Under the pieces are notes generated by a model. The model worked only from the letters and a program-made list of their open reading frames with translations. It did not search any database and was not told the origin of the DNA. The position numbers and the translations under genes are program-made. Below are positions 10,559-19,065 of a DNA stretch of 36,747 nucleotides, piece after piece. Each line of letters begins with the position of its first letter. The stretch's first letter is position 1. Source of the DNA: Microthrixaceae bacterium (GTDB lineage: Bacteria > Actinomycetota > Acidimicrobiia > Acidimicrobiales > Acidimicrobilacustridaceae); NCBI GenBank assembly GCA_947446975.1, contig CANFHM010000020.1, positions 1 through 36,747 on the forward strand. The letters run 5' to 3'.

Positions 10559-12868
10559 ATGAGCGTCATGGGAACCCGGGTGGAGCGACGCGAGGATCCG
10601 ACCTTCCTCACCGGCGCCAGCGTCTACACCGCCGATCTGCATGATCCGTTGCTCGACGGCGCCGTCCACGCCCACTTCGTGCGCTCCACCATCGCCCATG
10701 GGCGCATCACCGAGCTCGACATCACCGAGGCGCTCGAGGCGCCCGGTGTGGTCGCCGTGTACACCGCCGCCGACATCGCCGCGGCCACCGATCTCGGCAG
10801 CTTCGGCGTGGCCATCCCCGGCATGATCCCCGATGCCCTCGCCCGGCCCTGGCTGGCCGACGGCGTGGTCCGGTTCGTCGGTGAGGCCGTGGCCGTGATC
10901 CTCGCCGAGACCGCGCAGGCCGCCGAGGACGCCGCTGAGCTGGTGATCGTCGACTACGACCCGCTCGACGTGGTCATCGACCCGCTCGTCGCCGAGACCG
11001 ATGCGGCACTCGTGCATCCGGAGTTCGGCACCAACACCGCCCTCGCCGTCCCGTTCGGTCATTCCGACGATCTCTTCGACGGCTGCGAGGTCGTCGTCAC
11101 CCGCGACATCGTCAACCAGCGTGTGGCAGTGTGTCCCCTCGAACCTCGTGCCATCGCCACCACCTGGCACGACGGTCGCCTCATCGCGTTCTGCTCCACC
11201 CAGGCGCCCCATGGGGCCAAGGGCAAGCTCGCCGGTGCCTACGGGCTCGAACCCGACCAGGTGCGGGTCATCGCTCCGGCGGTGGGAGGCGGTTTCGGCG
11301 CCAAGATCAACCTCCAGGCCGATGAGGCCCTGCTCCCGTGGGTGTCGCGTCGTCTCGGTCGGCCGGTGCGCTGGGCCGAGACCCGCGGCGAGAGCATGAT
11401 CTCCATGCCGCATGGCCGCGCCCAGGCGCATCACATCGAGATCGGTGGCCGCCGCGACGGCACCATCGAGGCCTACCGCCTCACGGTCGTGCAGGACACC
11501 GGCGCCTATCCCGGCATGGGCTGCTTCCTGCCGTTCATGACCCGCACCATGGCACCGGGCACCTACGACATCGCCAAGGTCGAGTGCAACGTCAAGAGCG
11601 TCATGACCAACACCACGCCCATCGAGGCGTATCGCGGTGCCGGTCGACCCGAGGCCACCGCCGCCATCGAGCGGGCCATCGACCTCTTCGCCCTCGAGAT
11701 CGGCATGGATCCCGCCGAGGTGCGTCGTCGCAACCTCGTGGCCGCCGACGCCTTCCCGTTCACCACCGCCACCGGCGCCGTCTACGACGTCGGCGACTAT
11801 GAGGGTGCCCTCGACCGCGTGCTGGCTGCCGCCGACTACGACGCGCTGCGCGCCGAGCAGGCCGCCCGGCGCGCCGCCGGCGATCCCGTGCAGCTCGGAA
11901 TCGGTGTGTGCGTGTACGTCGAGATCACCGCTGGTCCCGCGGGCAACCAGGGGGAGTTCGCCAAGGTGGTGCTGCGTCACGACGGCGGCGTCACGGTGTA
12001 CACCGGCTCCTCCGGTCACGGGCAGGGCCACGACACCTCCTGGGCCATGCTCGCCCACGAGCTCACCGGCATCCCGATGCAGCAGATCACCATCGTGGCC
12101 AGTGACACCGACCTCGTCACCGAGGGACACGGCACGATGGGTTCCCGGTCGCTGCAGCTCGGTGGTTCGGCGGTCTGGACCGCCACCGAACAGGTCGTCG
12201 AGAAGGCCCGTCATGTCGCCGCCGATCTGCTCGAGGCCTCGGTCGACGACGTGGTGCTCGACACCGACGCAGGTGTCTTCCATGTGAACGGGTCCCCGAG
12301 CATCGCCAGGACCTGGGCCGAGATCGGCGCCGCCGGCGACATCACCGATGTCCTCGGCGGTGGCGCATCGGGCACCCCCATCGAGGTGGCTCTCACCTTC
12401 ACCGCCGACAACGCCACCTTCCCGTTCGGCGCCCATGTCGCCGTCGTCGAGGTCGACACCGAGACGGGTCGCACCGAACTGCGTCGCATCATCACCTGTG
12501 ACGACGCCGGACGCATCCTCAACCCGCTCATCGTCGAGGGACAGCGCCACGGCGGCATCGCCCAGGGCGTGGCCCAGGCGTTGTTCGAGGAGATGAGCTA
12601 CGACCCCGATGGCAACCCCACCACCGCCAACCTCGCCGACTATGCGTTCATCTCGGCGGCCGAGCTTCCGAGCTTCGAACTCGTCCCCATGGAGACCCCC
12701 ACGCCGGTGAATCCGCTCGGCGCCAAGGGCATCGGGGAGTCGGGCGCCATCGGTGCCACGCCGGCGGTGCAGAGCGCGGTGCTCGATGCCCTCACCCCGT
12801 TCGGTGTCACCCACCTCGACATGCCACTGTCCGCGCTGCGGGTGTGGCAGGCCATCTCCGGGAACTGA
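10559..12868 (+). CDS. coxL: Molybdenum hydroxylase large subunit, form II aerobic CO dehydrogenase-like (CoxL)
   Basis: Protein of 769 aa, xanthine oxidase family. Residues 1-130 form the a/b hammerhead domain (RREDPTFLTGASVYTADL); the rest binds the molybdopterin cytosine dinucleotide: VGGGFGAK (242-249), AYRGAGR (357-363), SSGHGQGHDTSWAMLAHELTG, and GAKGIGESGAIG with the expected catalytic Glu727. Form I CO dehydrogenases carry AYxCSFR at the active-site loop; AYRGAGR is the form II signature. Form II enzymes have been linked to CO in some bacteria, but for most the substrate is unproven, so another hydroxylation substrate is possible. ATG 10559 has a strong Shine-Dalgarno. The partner FAD and 2Fe-2S subunits are encoded on the opposite strand at 16332-17629. 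Confidence 0.93.
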   Translation: MSVMGTRVERREDPTFLTGASVYTADLHDPLLDGAVHAHFVRSTIAHGRITELDITEALEAPGVVAVYTAADIAAATDLGSFGVAIPGMIPDALARPWLADGVVRFVGEAVAVILAETAQAAEDAAELVIVDYDPLDVVIDPLVAETDAALVHPEFGTNTALAVPFGHSDDLFDGCEVVVTRDIVNQRVAVCPLEPRAIATTWHDGRLIAFCSTQAPHGAKGKLAGAYGLEPDQVRVIAPAVGGGFGAKINLQADEALLPWVSRRLGRPVRWAETRGESMISMPHGRAQAHHIEIGGRRDGTIEAYRLTVVQDTGAYPGMGCFLPFMTRTMAPGTYDIAKVECNVKSVMTNTTPIEAYRGAGRPEATAAIERAIDLFALEIGMDPAEVRRRNLVAADAFPFTTATGAVYDVGDYEGALDRVLAAADYDALRAEQAARRAAGDPVQLGIGVCVYVEITAGPAGNQGEFAKVVLRHDGGVTVYTGSSGHGQGHDTSWAMLAHELTGIPMQQITIVASDTDLVTEGHGTMGSRSLQLGGSAVWTATEQVVEKARHVAADLLEASVDDVVLDTDAGVFHVNGSPSIARTWAEIGAAGDITDVLGGGASGTPIEVALTFTADNATFPFGAHVAVVEVDTETGRTELRRIITCDDAGRILNPLIVEGQRHGGIAQGVAQALFEEMSYDPDGNPTTANLADYAFISAAELPSFELVPMETPTPVNPLGAKGIGESGAIGATPAVQSAVLDALTPFGVTHLDMPLSALRVWQAISGN

Positions 12869-12872
12869 GCCC

Positions 12873-13112
12873 GTGGACGATCGACCCCCCACGACGCCGA
12901 TCGATGCCGAGCGGCGCAGGGTGGTCAAGCAGAGTGCCGCACCCACCCGCTGGCAGAGCTCGGCCCGCTGGACCCTCGTCGCCGTCATCGGCGTGACTCT
13001 CATCGGTGCACTGGGGTTCTACTGGCTGTTCCTGCGTGGCGACGCCTCGCCCCCGACCCCGGCCCGTCCGGTGGTCACCACCACCTCGGTGGTCACTGGG
13101 TCCATCCCCTGA
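12873..13112 (+). CDS. Small single-pass membrane protein inside the cox cluster
   Basis: Protein of 79 aa from GTG 12873, 4 nt after the coxL stop. A polar N-terminus (DDRPPTTPIDAERRRVVKQ) precedes one membrane helix (residues about 32-53, WTLVAVIGVTLIGALGFYWLF) and a Pro/Thr/Val tail, so an N-in/C-out topology is expected. I recognise no family. Evidence that it is real: tight spacing to coxL, G/C third-position bias and a clean membrane segment. Position suggests a membrane link or accessory for the hydroxylase, which is inference. Confidence 0.55.
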   Translation: MDDRPPTTPIDAERRRVVKQSAAPTRWQSSARWTLVAVIGVTLIGALGFYWLFLRGDASPPTPARPVVTTTSVVTGSIP

Positions 13113-13120
13113 TCGACCGG

Positions 13121-13126
13121 TAGCCT
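13121..13126 (+). promoter_or_regulatory. -10 box of a leaderless promoter for the MoxR gene
   Basis: TAGCCT, 7 nt before GTG 13134, fits the TAnnnT-N6-8-start pattern. It suggests that moxR-coxE-coxI can be transcribed separately from coxL. No -35 recognised. Confidence 0.5.
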
Positions 13127-13133
13127 CGCCGGC

Positions 13134-14048
13134 GTGACCGATCTCGCTGCCTCCCCGCAGCTCACGACCTCCGACGTGCTCGCCGGCCTCGGGGCGCAGG
13201 GATACCTCCCCGATGATGGCCTGGCCACCGCCGTGCTGCTGGCGCTGAGGATGCGTCGTCCGCTGCTGCTCGAGGGTGAACCGGGCACGGGCAAGACCGA
13301 GCTGGCGCGTGCCATCAGCGCATGGACGGGTGGCGAGCTCATCCGGCTCCAGTGCTACGAGGGGCTGGATGCATCCCAGGCGCTCTACGAATGGGATCAC
13401 GCCCGCCAGCTGCTGCATCTGCGCACGGCTGAGGCGGCCGGAGCCATCGGAAGCGTCGAATCGCTCGAGGGCGAGCTCCACAGCGAGCGGTTCCTCATCC
13501 GCCGACCCCTGCTGCAGGCGATCTCCCATCAGGGTCCGGTGCCGCCGGTGCTGCTCATCGACGAGCTCGACCGCGCCGATGACGAGTTCGAGGCGTTCCT
13601 GCTCGAGGTGCTCGCCGAATCCTCGGTCACCGTCCCGGAGCTCGGCACCTTCACCGCCGAGGTGCCTCCCGTGGTGATCATCACCTCGAACCGCACCCGT
13701 GATCTCCACGATGCCCTCAAGCGTCGTTGCCTGTACCACTGGGTCGAGCATCCCGATCTGGATCGGGAGGTCGCCATCGTGCGTTCCCGGGTCCCCGATG
13801 CCCCCGAGGTGCTGGCCCGTCAGGTGGCGGCGCTGACCGCATCGTTGCGCACCCTCGGTCTGCACAAACCGCCGGGTGTGGCCGAGACCATCGACTGGCT
13901 GCGGGCCATGGACGTGCTCGATCAGATGGAGCTCGAGCTCGATGCGGTGTCATCCAGTCTGGGTGCGGTGGTCAAGTACCGCGAGGATGCTGAACGGGTG
14001 CGTGCGGCTGGTCTCGCCGAACTCATCGCCGAGGCCCGTGCTCGCTGA
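13134..14048 (+). CDS. coxD: MoxR-family AAA+ ATPase, CoxD-like maturation factor
   Basis: Protein of 304 aa. Walker A GEPGTGKT at residues 48-55, Walker B LLIDELDRAD about 140-149, sensor-1 region VVIITSNRTRDLHDALKRRC, which supplies the arginine finger. MoxR ATPases work with VWA proteins as metal-site or complex-assembly chaperones; CoxD in carboxidotrophs is needed for maturing the CO dehydrogenase active site. The pairing with a downstream VWA/CoxE gene (overlap 11 nt) and with coxL supports this role. GTG 13134 is set by the -10 box 7 nt upstream. Confidence 0.9.
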   Translation: MTDLAASPQLTTSDVLAGLGAQGYLPDDGLATAVLLALRMRRPLLLEGEPGTGKTELARAISAWTGGELIRLQCYEGLDASQALYEWDHARQLLHLRTAEAAGAIGSVESLEGELHSERFLIRRPLLQAISHQGPVPPVLLIDELDRADDEFEAFLLEVLAESSVTVPELGTFTAEVPPVVIITSNRTRDLHDALKRRCLYHWVEHPDLDREVAIVRSRVPDAPEVLARQVAALTASLRTLGLHKPPGVAETIDWLRAMDVLDQMELELDAVSSSLGAVVKYREDAERVRAAGLAELIAEARAR

Positions 14049-15201
14049 ACCGGCGGCGGGGCCCTCGATCCCCGGGCTCCTCGACGCACTCCGGGCGGCC
14101 GGTCTCCCGGTGCCGGTGGGCACGGCCGTGCTCTTCGTCGAGGCGCTCGGTCAGCTCGACGAGGGTGTGGACTCGATCTACTGGGCGGGGCGGTCCACGC
14201 TCACCCACAGCCCAGCCGAGATCGAACTGTTCGATGGTGTGTTCCGATCCTGGTGGCTCGACGAGGCGGTGGACGTTGCCTCGTTCGTGCGGGTGCTGCA
14301 GCGACCGCTCGATGTGGATGCCGGCGCCGAGGACGACGCCGAGGACGCTGACCCCCGGCCGGAGCAGTCGGACGGTCCCGATGACGATCAGGATGATGAC
14401 TCGTTCGATGGGCCGAACCGTTCGCTGCGGTTCTCGGCCACCGAGTCGCTGCGCTCGCGCGATTTCGCCACCCTCGACGCCGCCGAGCTGGCCCGGATCG
14501 CCGAACTGCTCACCGACCTGCGTCTCGACGGTGCCATGCGGAGGTCACGACGTCGTCGACCCTCCCGGCACGGGCGCCGGCCCGATCTACGCCGAACCGT
14601 CCGTGCCTCGATGCGAACCGGTGCTGAGCCGCTCCGGGTGCACACCACCGTGCCCACCCGCCGGCCGCGTCGGGTGGTGCTGCTCGCCGACATCAGCGGA
14701 TCGATGGAGTGCTACAGCCGGGTGCTGCTGCAGTTCGCACATGTGGCGGTGACCTCGGGATCGCCGGTGGAGGCCTTCACCATCGGCACGAGACTCACGC
14801 GCATCACACGCGAGCTGATGATCCACGACGCCGATCGGGCACTCGAGCGGGCCGCCTCGGCGGTTCCCGACTGGTCCGGGGGCACGAAACTGGGCCTCGG
14901 ACTGCGCCGGTTCAACGATGGCTGGGGTGTGCGCGGCATGGCTCGCGGATCGATCATCGTGATCCTCTCCGATGGCTGGGACCGCGGTGATCCGGCCGAA
15001 CTGGCCGACGAGATGCGCCGCCTCCGCCTCGTCGCCCATCGCATCGTGTGGGTGAACCCGCTCAAGGCCTCGGAGGGTTACGAGCCGATCACCCGGGGCA
15101 TGGCGGCGGCGTTACCCTTCGTCGATGACTTCATCGAGGGGCACAGCCTTGATTCGCTCGACGCACTGGCAGTCCTGGTCGCAGGGGAGCTGAGCCGATG
15201 A
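14038..15201 (+). CDS. coxE: VWA-domain protein, CoxE-like
   Basis: Protein of 387 aa, starting at GTG 14038 inside the 3' end of moxR. An N-terminal helical CoxE region (residues about 8-100) is followed by an acidic linker (DDAEDADPRPEQSDGPDDDQ), a basic patch ([14 protein letters not shown]) and a von Willebrand A domain (about 210-370) with an intact MIDAS motif DISGS at 218-222 and LSDGWDRGDP. It is expected to act with the MoxR ATPase in assembling the molybdenum enzyme. Its stop overlaps the next ATG (ATGA). Oddity: codon 359 (15112-15114) is TTA, the only in-frame TTA I noticed in the window. The next in-frame starts would remove the CoxE N-terminal region, which favours 14038. Confidence 0.9.
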   Translation: MLAEPAAGPSIPGLLDALRAAGLPVPVGTAVLFVEALGQLDEGVDSIYWAGRSTLTHSPAEIELFDGVFRSWWLDEAVDVASFVRVLQRPLDVDAGAEDDAEDADPRPEQSDGPDDDQDDDSFDGPNRSLRFSATESLRSRDFATLDAAELARIAELLTDLRLDGAMRRSRRRRPSRHGRRPDLRRTVRASMRTGAEPLRVHTTVPTRRPRRVVLLADISGSMECYSRVLLQFAHVAVTSGSPVEAFTIGTRLTRITRELMIHDADRALERAASAVPDWSGGTKLGLGLRRFNDGWGVRGMARGSIIVILSDGWDRGDPAELADEMRRLRLVAHRIVWVNPLKASEGYEPITRGMAAALPFVDDFIEGHSLDSLDALAVLVAGELSR

Positions 15202-16316
15202 AGGAGATCCTGAACGACCTCGATCGCTGGCGCTCGGCCGGCCGGCGCGTCGTGGTGGCCCGCGTGGTCGATATCGAGGGGTCCGGTCCCCGTCTGCCCG
15301 GGGCATCGATGGCAGTTTCGGAGGATGGCGAGGTCGCCGGTTCCGTCTCGGGGGGCTGCGTCGAGGGTGCGGTCGTGGCCGAGGCGCTGGAACTGCTGGC
15401 CTCGGGGGAGCAGCGGCTGGTCACCTTCGGCTACAGCGATGATGAGGCGTTCGCCGTGGGCCTCACCTGCGGCGGCACGGTGCATCTGTTCCTCGAGACC
15501 CTCGCCGGGTCGGACGACGACGCCGGGCTCTTCGAACAGTGGCGCACGGCCGTGCTCGACCAGCGCCCGGTGGCCATCGCCACCGTCGTGGCCTCGGTGG
15601 CCGGGGGTCCGGTCATCGGCGCCAAGATCCTCGTCGGCGAGGGGTTCGAACCGCTCGGGACCCTCGGCGATGTCGATCTCGATCGGGTGGTCATCCGCGA
15701 CACCATCGGGGAGCTCGCCGGTGGTCGCACCGGTGTTCGCCATTACGGACCCCACGGCGAGGCCCGCGAGGAGGCCGTGTCGATCTTCGTGGAGAGCTTC
15801 GCCCCGCCGCCCAACATGCTCATCTTCGGCGCCGTGGACTTCACTGGTGCCCTCGTCCGGGTGGCCAAGGTGCTCGGGTACCGGGTCACCGTCTGCGATG
15901 CCCGTGAGGTGTTCGCCACGCATCGGCGCTTCCCGCTCGCCGATGAGGTCGAGGTGGACTGGCCCCATCGACTCCTCGAGCGGGTCGGCCCCCGACTCGG
16001 TCAGCGCGATGCCATCTGCGTGCTCACCCATGACCACAAGTTCGACATCCCGGCGATCATCGCCGCGCTCGCCACCGACGTGGGCTATCTCGGTGCGATG
16101 GGGAGTCGGCGCACCAATGCCGAGCGACTCCAGCGGTTGGCCGAGGCCGGCGCCGACATGACGGCGGTGGCGGAGCGCCTCCATGCGCCCATCGGGTTGG
16201 ACCTGGGGGGCCGCACCCCGGAGGAGACCGCCATCTCGATCTGTGCCGAGATCATCGCCGCTCGCACGGGGCGACCAGCGGCGTCGTTGTCAGGGACCGA
16301 CGGCCCGATCCACTGA
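15198..16316 (+). CDS. coxI: XdhC/CoxI-family molybdenum-hydroxylase maturation protein
   Basis: Protein of 372 aa. The N-terminal XdhC_CoxI domain shows VVVARVVDIEGSGPRLPGA, GSVSGGCVEGAVV and GLTCGGTVHLFLE; the C-terminal part is the XdhC Rossmann domain (NMLIFGAVDFTGALVRVAKVLGYRVTVCD at about 207-235, then DHKFDIPAI and VGYLGAMGSRRTNAER). XdhC proteins bind molybdopterin, help insert the sulfurated cofactor and protect it before transfer to the large subunit. Coupled to coxE by ATGA overlap. It ends 15 bp from the stop of the convergent coxM, so the two cox transcripts collide tail to tail. Confidence 0.92.
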   Translation: MKEILNDLDRWRSAGRRVVVARVVDIEGSGPRLPGASMAVSEDGEVAGSVSGGCVEGAVVAEALELLASGEQRLVTFGYSDDEAFAVGLTCGGTVHLFLETLAGSDDDAGLFEQWRTAVLDQRPVAIATVVASVAGGPVIGAKILVGEGFEPLGTLGDVDLDRVVIRDTIGELAGGRTGVRHYGPHGEAREEAVSIFVESFAPPPNMLIFGAVDFTGALVRVAKVLGYRVTVCDAREVFATHRRFPLADEVEVDWPHRLLERVGPRLGQRDAICVLTHDHKFDIPAIIAALATDVGYLGAMGSRRTNAERLQRLAEAGADMTAVAERLHAPIGLDLGGRTPEETAISICAEIIAARTGRPAASLSGTDGPIH

Positions 16317-16331
16317 ACGCCGAGCAGCAGG

Positions 16332-17159
16332 TCAGCTGAGGCCGGATTCCTCGAGTGCCCGACGCACCAGTACCCGGGCGAGATGCTCGCGGTACTCGAC
16401 GGTGGCGTTGTTGTCGGTCTGGGGTTCGGTGCCCTCGTTGGCCCGCTCGGCGGCCTGGGCTGCGGTGGCACCGGCATGCAGCGCCTCGACCACACCGCCG
16501 GCGTGCAGCGGGGTGGAGCCCATGTTGACGAGCCCGACGCCGTGGTGACCCTCGGCCCGCACGGCGGCCACACCGACGATGGCCCAGTCCTGGGCCCGAC
16601 GGTTGAACTTCTGGAACGACCAGCCGAGCGTGTCGAGCTTGGGGATGCGGATCTCGGTGAGCAGTTCGTCGGGCTGGAGATCGGCCTCGAGGAACCCGGT
16701 GTAGAACTCGCCGATGGGGATCTCGCGCTGACCGCCGGGGCCCTGCACGACGAGTGTGCCGCCGAGGGCGAGCACCACGGCCGGGAGATCGGAGGCGGGA
16801 TCGGCGTGGGCCAGCGAGCCGCCAATCGTGCCGCGATGGCGGACCTGGGGATCGCCCACATGGCCGGCGGCGTGATGGAGCAGGGGAGCGGCGCTGCTGA
16901 GCAGTTCGCTGGTCTCGAGATCGCGATGGCGGGTGAGCGCACCGATGGCGATGTGATCTCCGGCATCGCGGATGAAGCGGAGATCGTCGAGGCGGCCGAC
17001 GTCGACCAGCACCGTGGGTGAGGCCAGCCGCAGCTTCATGAGCGGGAGCAGGGAATGGCCGCCGGCGAGGAGCTTGGCCTCGTCGCCGTGCTCGGCCAGC
17101 AGGGCGATGGCGTGATCGGCGGACTCGGCCCGCACGTAGTCGAACGCTGCGGGGATCAT
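16332..17159 (-). CDS. coxM: Molybdenum hydroxylase FAD-binding (medium) subunit CoxM
   Basis: Protein of 275 aa, standard for CoxM. FAD contacts: [13 protein letters not shown] (residues 32-44) and [17 protein letters not shown] (111-127), followed by a CO dehydrogenase flavoprotein C-terminal domain ([18 protein letters not shown]). It takes electrons from the 2Fe-2S subunit. Start ATG 17159-17157 overlaps the coxS stop by 4 nt, so coxS-coxM are translationally coupled. Oddly, this pair is on the strand opposite to coxL. Confidence 0.94.
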   Translation of the reverse strand: MIPAAFDYVRAESADHAIALLAEHGDEAKLLAGGHSLLPLMKLRLASPTVLVDVGRLDDLRFIRDAGDHIAIGALTRHRDLETSELLSSAAPLLHHAAGHVGDPQVRHRGTIGGSLAHADPASDLPAVVLALGGTLVVQGPGGQREIPIGEFYTGFLEADLQPDELLTEIRIPKLDTLGWSFQKFNRRAQDWAIVGVAAVRAEGHHGVGLVNMGSTPLHAGGVVEALHAGATAAQAAERANEGTEPQTDNNATVEYREHLARVLVRRALEESGLS

Positions 17160-17629
17160 GATGCCGCTCCGGAGGTCTCGGCGGCGCAGGCCAGCACCGA
17201 CTGCACGATGTTGTGGTATCCGGTGCAGCGGCAGAGGTTGCCCTCGAGCCCGAGGCGGACCTCACGTTCGGTGGGGTTCGGGTTCTCATCCAGCAGCGAG
17301 ACCGCCGCCATCACCATGCCAGGGGTGCAGTAACCGCACTGCAGGCCATGGTTCTGCTGGAAGCAGCGCTGCATGGGGTGCAGGGTGTCGCCGTCGGCGA
17401 GTCCTTCGATGGTGGTGACCGCACACCCGTCGGCCTGCACGGCGAGCATGGTGCAGGACTTCACCGACTGACCGTCGACATGGATGGTGCAGGCACCGCA
17501 TGAGGAGGTGTCACAGCCGATGTTGGTGCCGGTGAGGCCGAGGGCCTCGCGCAGGTGGTGGGCCAGCAGGGTCCGCGGCTCGACCTCATCGGTGCGTTCG
17601 ACACCGTTGACGGTCATGGTGATCTTCAT
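17156..17629 (-). CDS. coxS: Molybdenum hydroxylase [2Fe-2S] (small) subunit CoxS
   Basis: Protein of 157 aa with both clusters intact: the plant-type cluster from Cys39, Cys44, Cys47 and Cys59 ([17 protein letters not shown]...SC), and the helical cluster from Cys98, Cys101, Cys133 and Cys135 (CGYCTPGM ... [12 protein letters not shown]). It carries electrons from the Mo site in CoxL to FAD in CoxM. ATG 17629-17627 has a Shine-Dalgarno (GAGGGG). Transcribed away from the MocA gene at 17735; the 105-bp gap must hold divergent promoters, but I could not assign clear boxes there. Confidence 0.97.
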   Translation of the reverse strand: MKITMTVNGVERTDEVEPRTLLAHHLREALGLTGTNIGCDTSSCGACTIHVDGQSVKSCTMLAVQADGCAVTTIEGLADGDTLHPMQRCFQQNHGLQCGYCTPGMVMAAVSLLDENPNPTEREVRLGLEGNLCRCTGYHNIVQSVLACAAETSGAAS

Positions 17630-17734
17630 GGTCCCCTCGATTCCTGCCGTGCTGGCGCCACATGCTCAGACGGCCGACAGCGTACCGCACGGGGTCTCTG
17701 GGATCGGCGGTGGAGCGGATGGTTGACTGGAGAG

Positions 17735-18313
17735 ATGGACAGCACCGGACCCCGATGTGCAGCGGTGATCCTCGCTGCCGGCGGATCCTCACGTTTCGGG
17801 GTGGCGCCCAAGCAGCTCGCGCTGTTCCGGGGCGAGCCGATGGTGCGCATCGCGGTCGACGCCGCCCTCGCCGCGGACGCGTTCGAGGCGGTCGCCGTGG
17901 TCACCGGGGCCATCGATCTCACAGCGGTGCTGCCCGACGGTGTCACGGTCCTCGAGAACCCCCACTGGGCCGATGGTCAGGCCTCCTCGGTGCAGGTCGG
18001 CGTGCGCTGGGCGGCGCAGCTCGGTGTCGATGCCGTGGTCGTGGGACTCGGCGATCAGCCGATGGTGGTGGCCGGGGCCTGGCGACTCGTGGCCCTCTCG
18101 TCGTCTCCCGCACCGATCCTCATCGCCACCTATGACGGGCAGCGGGGCAATCCCGTGCGCCTCGCTTCTGCGGTGTGGGAACACCTGCCCACGACGGGTG
18201 ATCTCGGGGCCCGGGCGCTCGTGAGGGAGCGGCCCGAGCTCGCCGGGGAGATACCCTGCCCCGGCACGATGGTCGACATCGACACCCAGGAGGATCTCGA
18301 CCGATGGAACTGA
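17735..18313 (+). CDS. mocA: MocA-type molybdenum cofactor cytidylyltransferase
   Basis: Protein of 192 aa, NTP_transferase_3 fold. The nucleotide-binding loop LAAGGSSRFG is at residues 13-22 with PKQL just after; GLGDQPMV (about 106-113) supplies the metal-binding Asp, and GQRGNPVRL follows. MocA transfers CMP from CTP to molybdopterin, making the MCD cofactor that CO dehydrogenase-type enzymes need; the place between coxS and coxG supports MocA over MobA (GTP) or a sugar nucleotidyltransferase. ATG 17735 follows a GGAG. An upstream frame extension to 17555 has no similarity and overlaps coxS. Its end overlaps coxG by 10 nt. Confidence 0.85.
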   Translation: MDSTGPRCAAVILAAGGSSRFGVAPKQLALFRGEPMVRIAVDAALAADAFEAVAVVTGAIDLTAVLPDGVTVLENPHWADGQASSVQVGVRWAAQLGVDAVVVGLGDQPMVVAGAWRLVALSSSPAPILIATYDGQRGNPVRLASAVWEHLPTTGDLGARALVRERPELAGEIPCPGTMVDIDTQEDLDRWN

Positions 18314-19065
18314 TCAACGAATTCGACGTGAGCGTCCCGATCGACACCGCATGGGCGGTGCTCACCGATGTCGAGCGCATCGCCCCCTGCCTCCCCGGGG
18401 CCCAGCTCCAGGAGATCGAGGGTGAGGAGTACCGCGGCATCGTGAAGGTCAAGGTCGGGCCCATCACCGCCCAGTACAAGGGCCGGGCCACGTTCCTCGA
18501 GATGGACGCCGCCACCCACCGCCTCGTGCTCGACGCCGCCGGTCGCGACACCCGCGGCGCCGGCAACGCCAGCGCCATCATCACCGCCCAGCTCAGCTCC
18601 TCGGGTTCGGGCACCCATGTCACCGTCACCACCGATCTCACCGTCACCGGCAAGGTCGCCCAGTTCGGTCGTGGGGTGCTCGCCGATGTGAGCGCCAAGA
18701 TCCTCACGCAGTTCGTCGACAACCTCGAGCAGACCGTGCTCATCGATGACGTGGTGTCCATCGCCAATGATGTCGTCGACGCCGCCGCCCAGCGCGGTGC
18801 CGATGTGCTGGCCGAGGCCGCCATGGTCGTCGAGGACGCCGTCGAGGCCATCAAGGACACCGCGTCCGACGCCGTGGCCGCCGCCGGCGCCGCCATCTCC
18901 GAGGTCAAGGCCTCACCGGTGGTGCGGCGCATCGACCAGCCCGAACCCGAGGCCATCGACCTCCTCGGATCCGCGGGCACGCCCGTGCTGAAGCGGGCCG
19001 TTCCCGTGCTCGGCGTGGCGGTCGCTGCGCTCATCGTGTGGCGCCTGCTGCGTCGCCGTCGTTGA
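18304..19065 (+). CDS. coxG: CoxG-family SRPBCC protein with C-terminal membrane anchor
   Basis: Protein of 253 aa. Residues 1 to about 145 are the CoxG/SRPBCC lipid-binding-type domain (ELINEFDVSVPIDTAWAVLTDVERIAPCLPGA, RGIVKVKVGPITAQYKG, VTTDLTVTGKVAQFGRGVL). An alanine-rich amphipathic helix (about 150-205) leads to a C-terminal membrane helix (VLKRAVPVLGVAVAALIVWRLL) ending in RRRR. CoxG tethers CO dehydrogenase to the cytoplasmic membrane and has been implicated in electron hand-over to quinone. Overlap with mocA implies co-translation. Confidence 0.92.
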   Translation: MELINEFDVSVPIDTAWAVLTDVERIAPCLPGAQLQEIEGEEYRGIVKVKVGPITAQYKGRATFLEMDAATHRLVLDAAGRDTRGAGNASAIITAQLSSSGSGTHVTVTTDLTVTGKVAQFGRGVLADVSAKILTQFVDNLEQTVLIDDVVSIANDVVDAAAQRGADVLAEAAMVVEDAVEAIKDTASDAVAAAGAAISEVKASPVVRRIDQPEPEAIDLLGSAGTPVLKRAVPVLGVAVAALIVWRLLRRRR

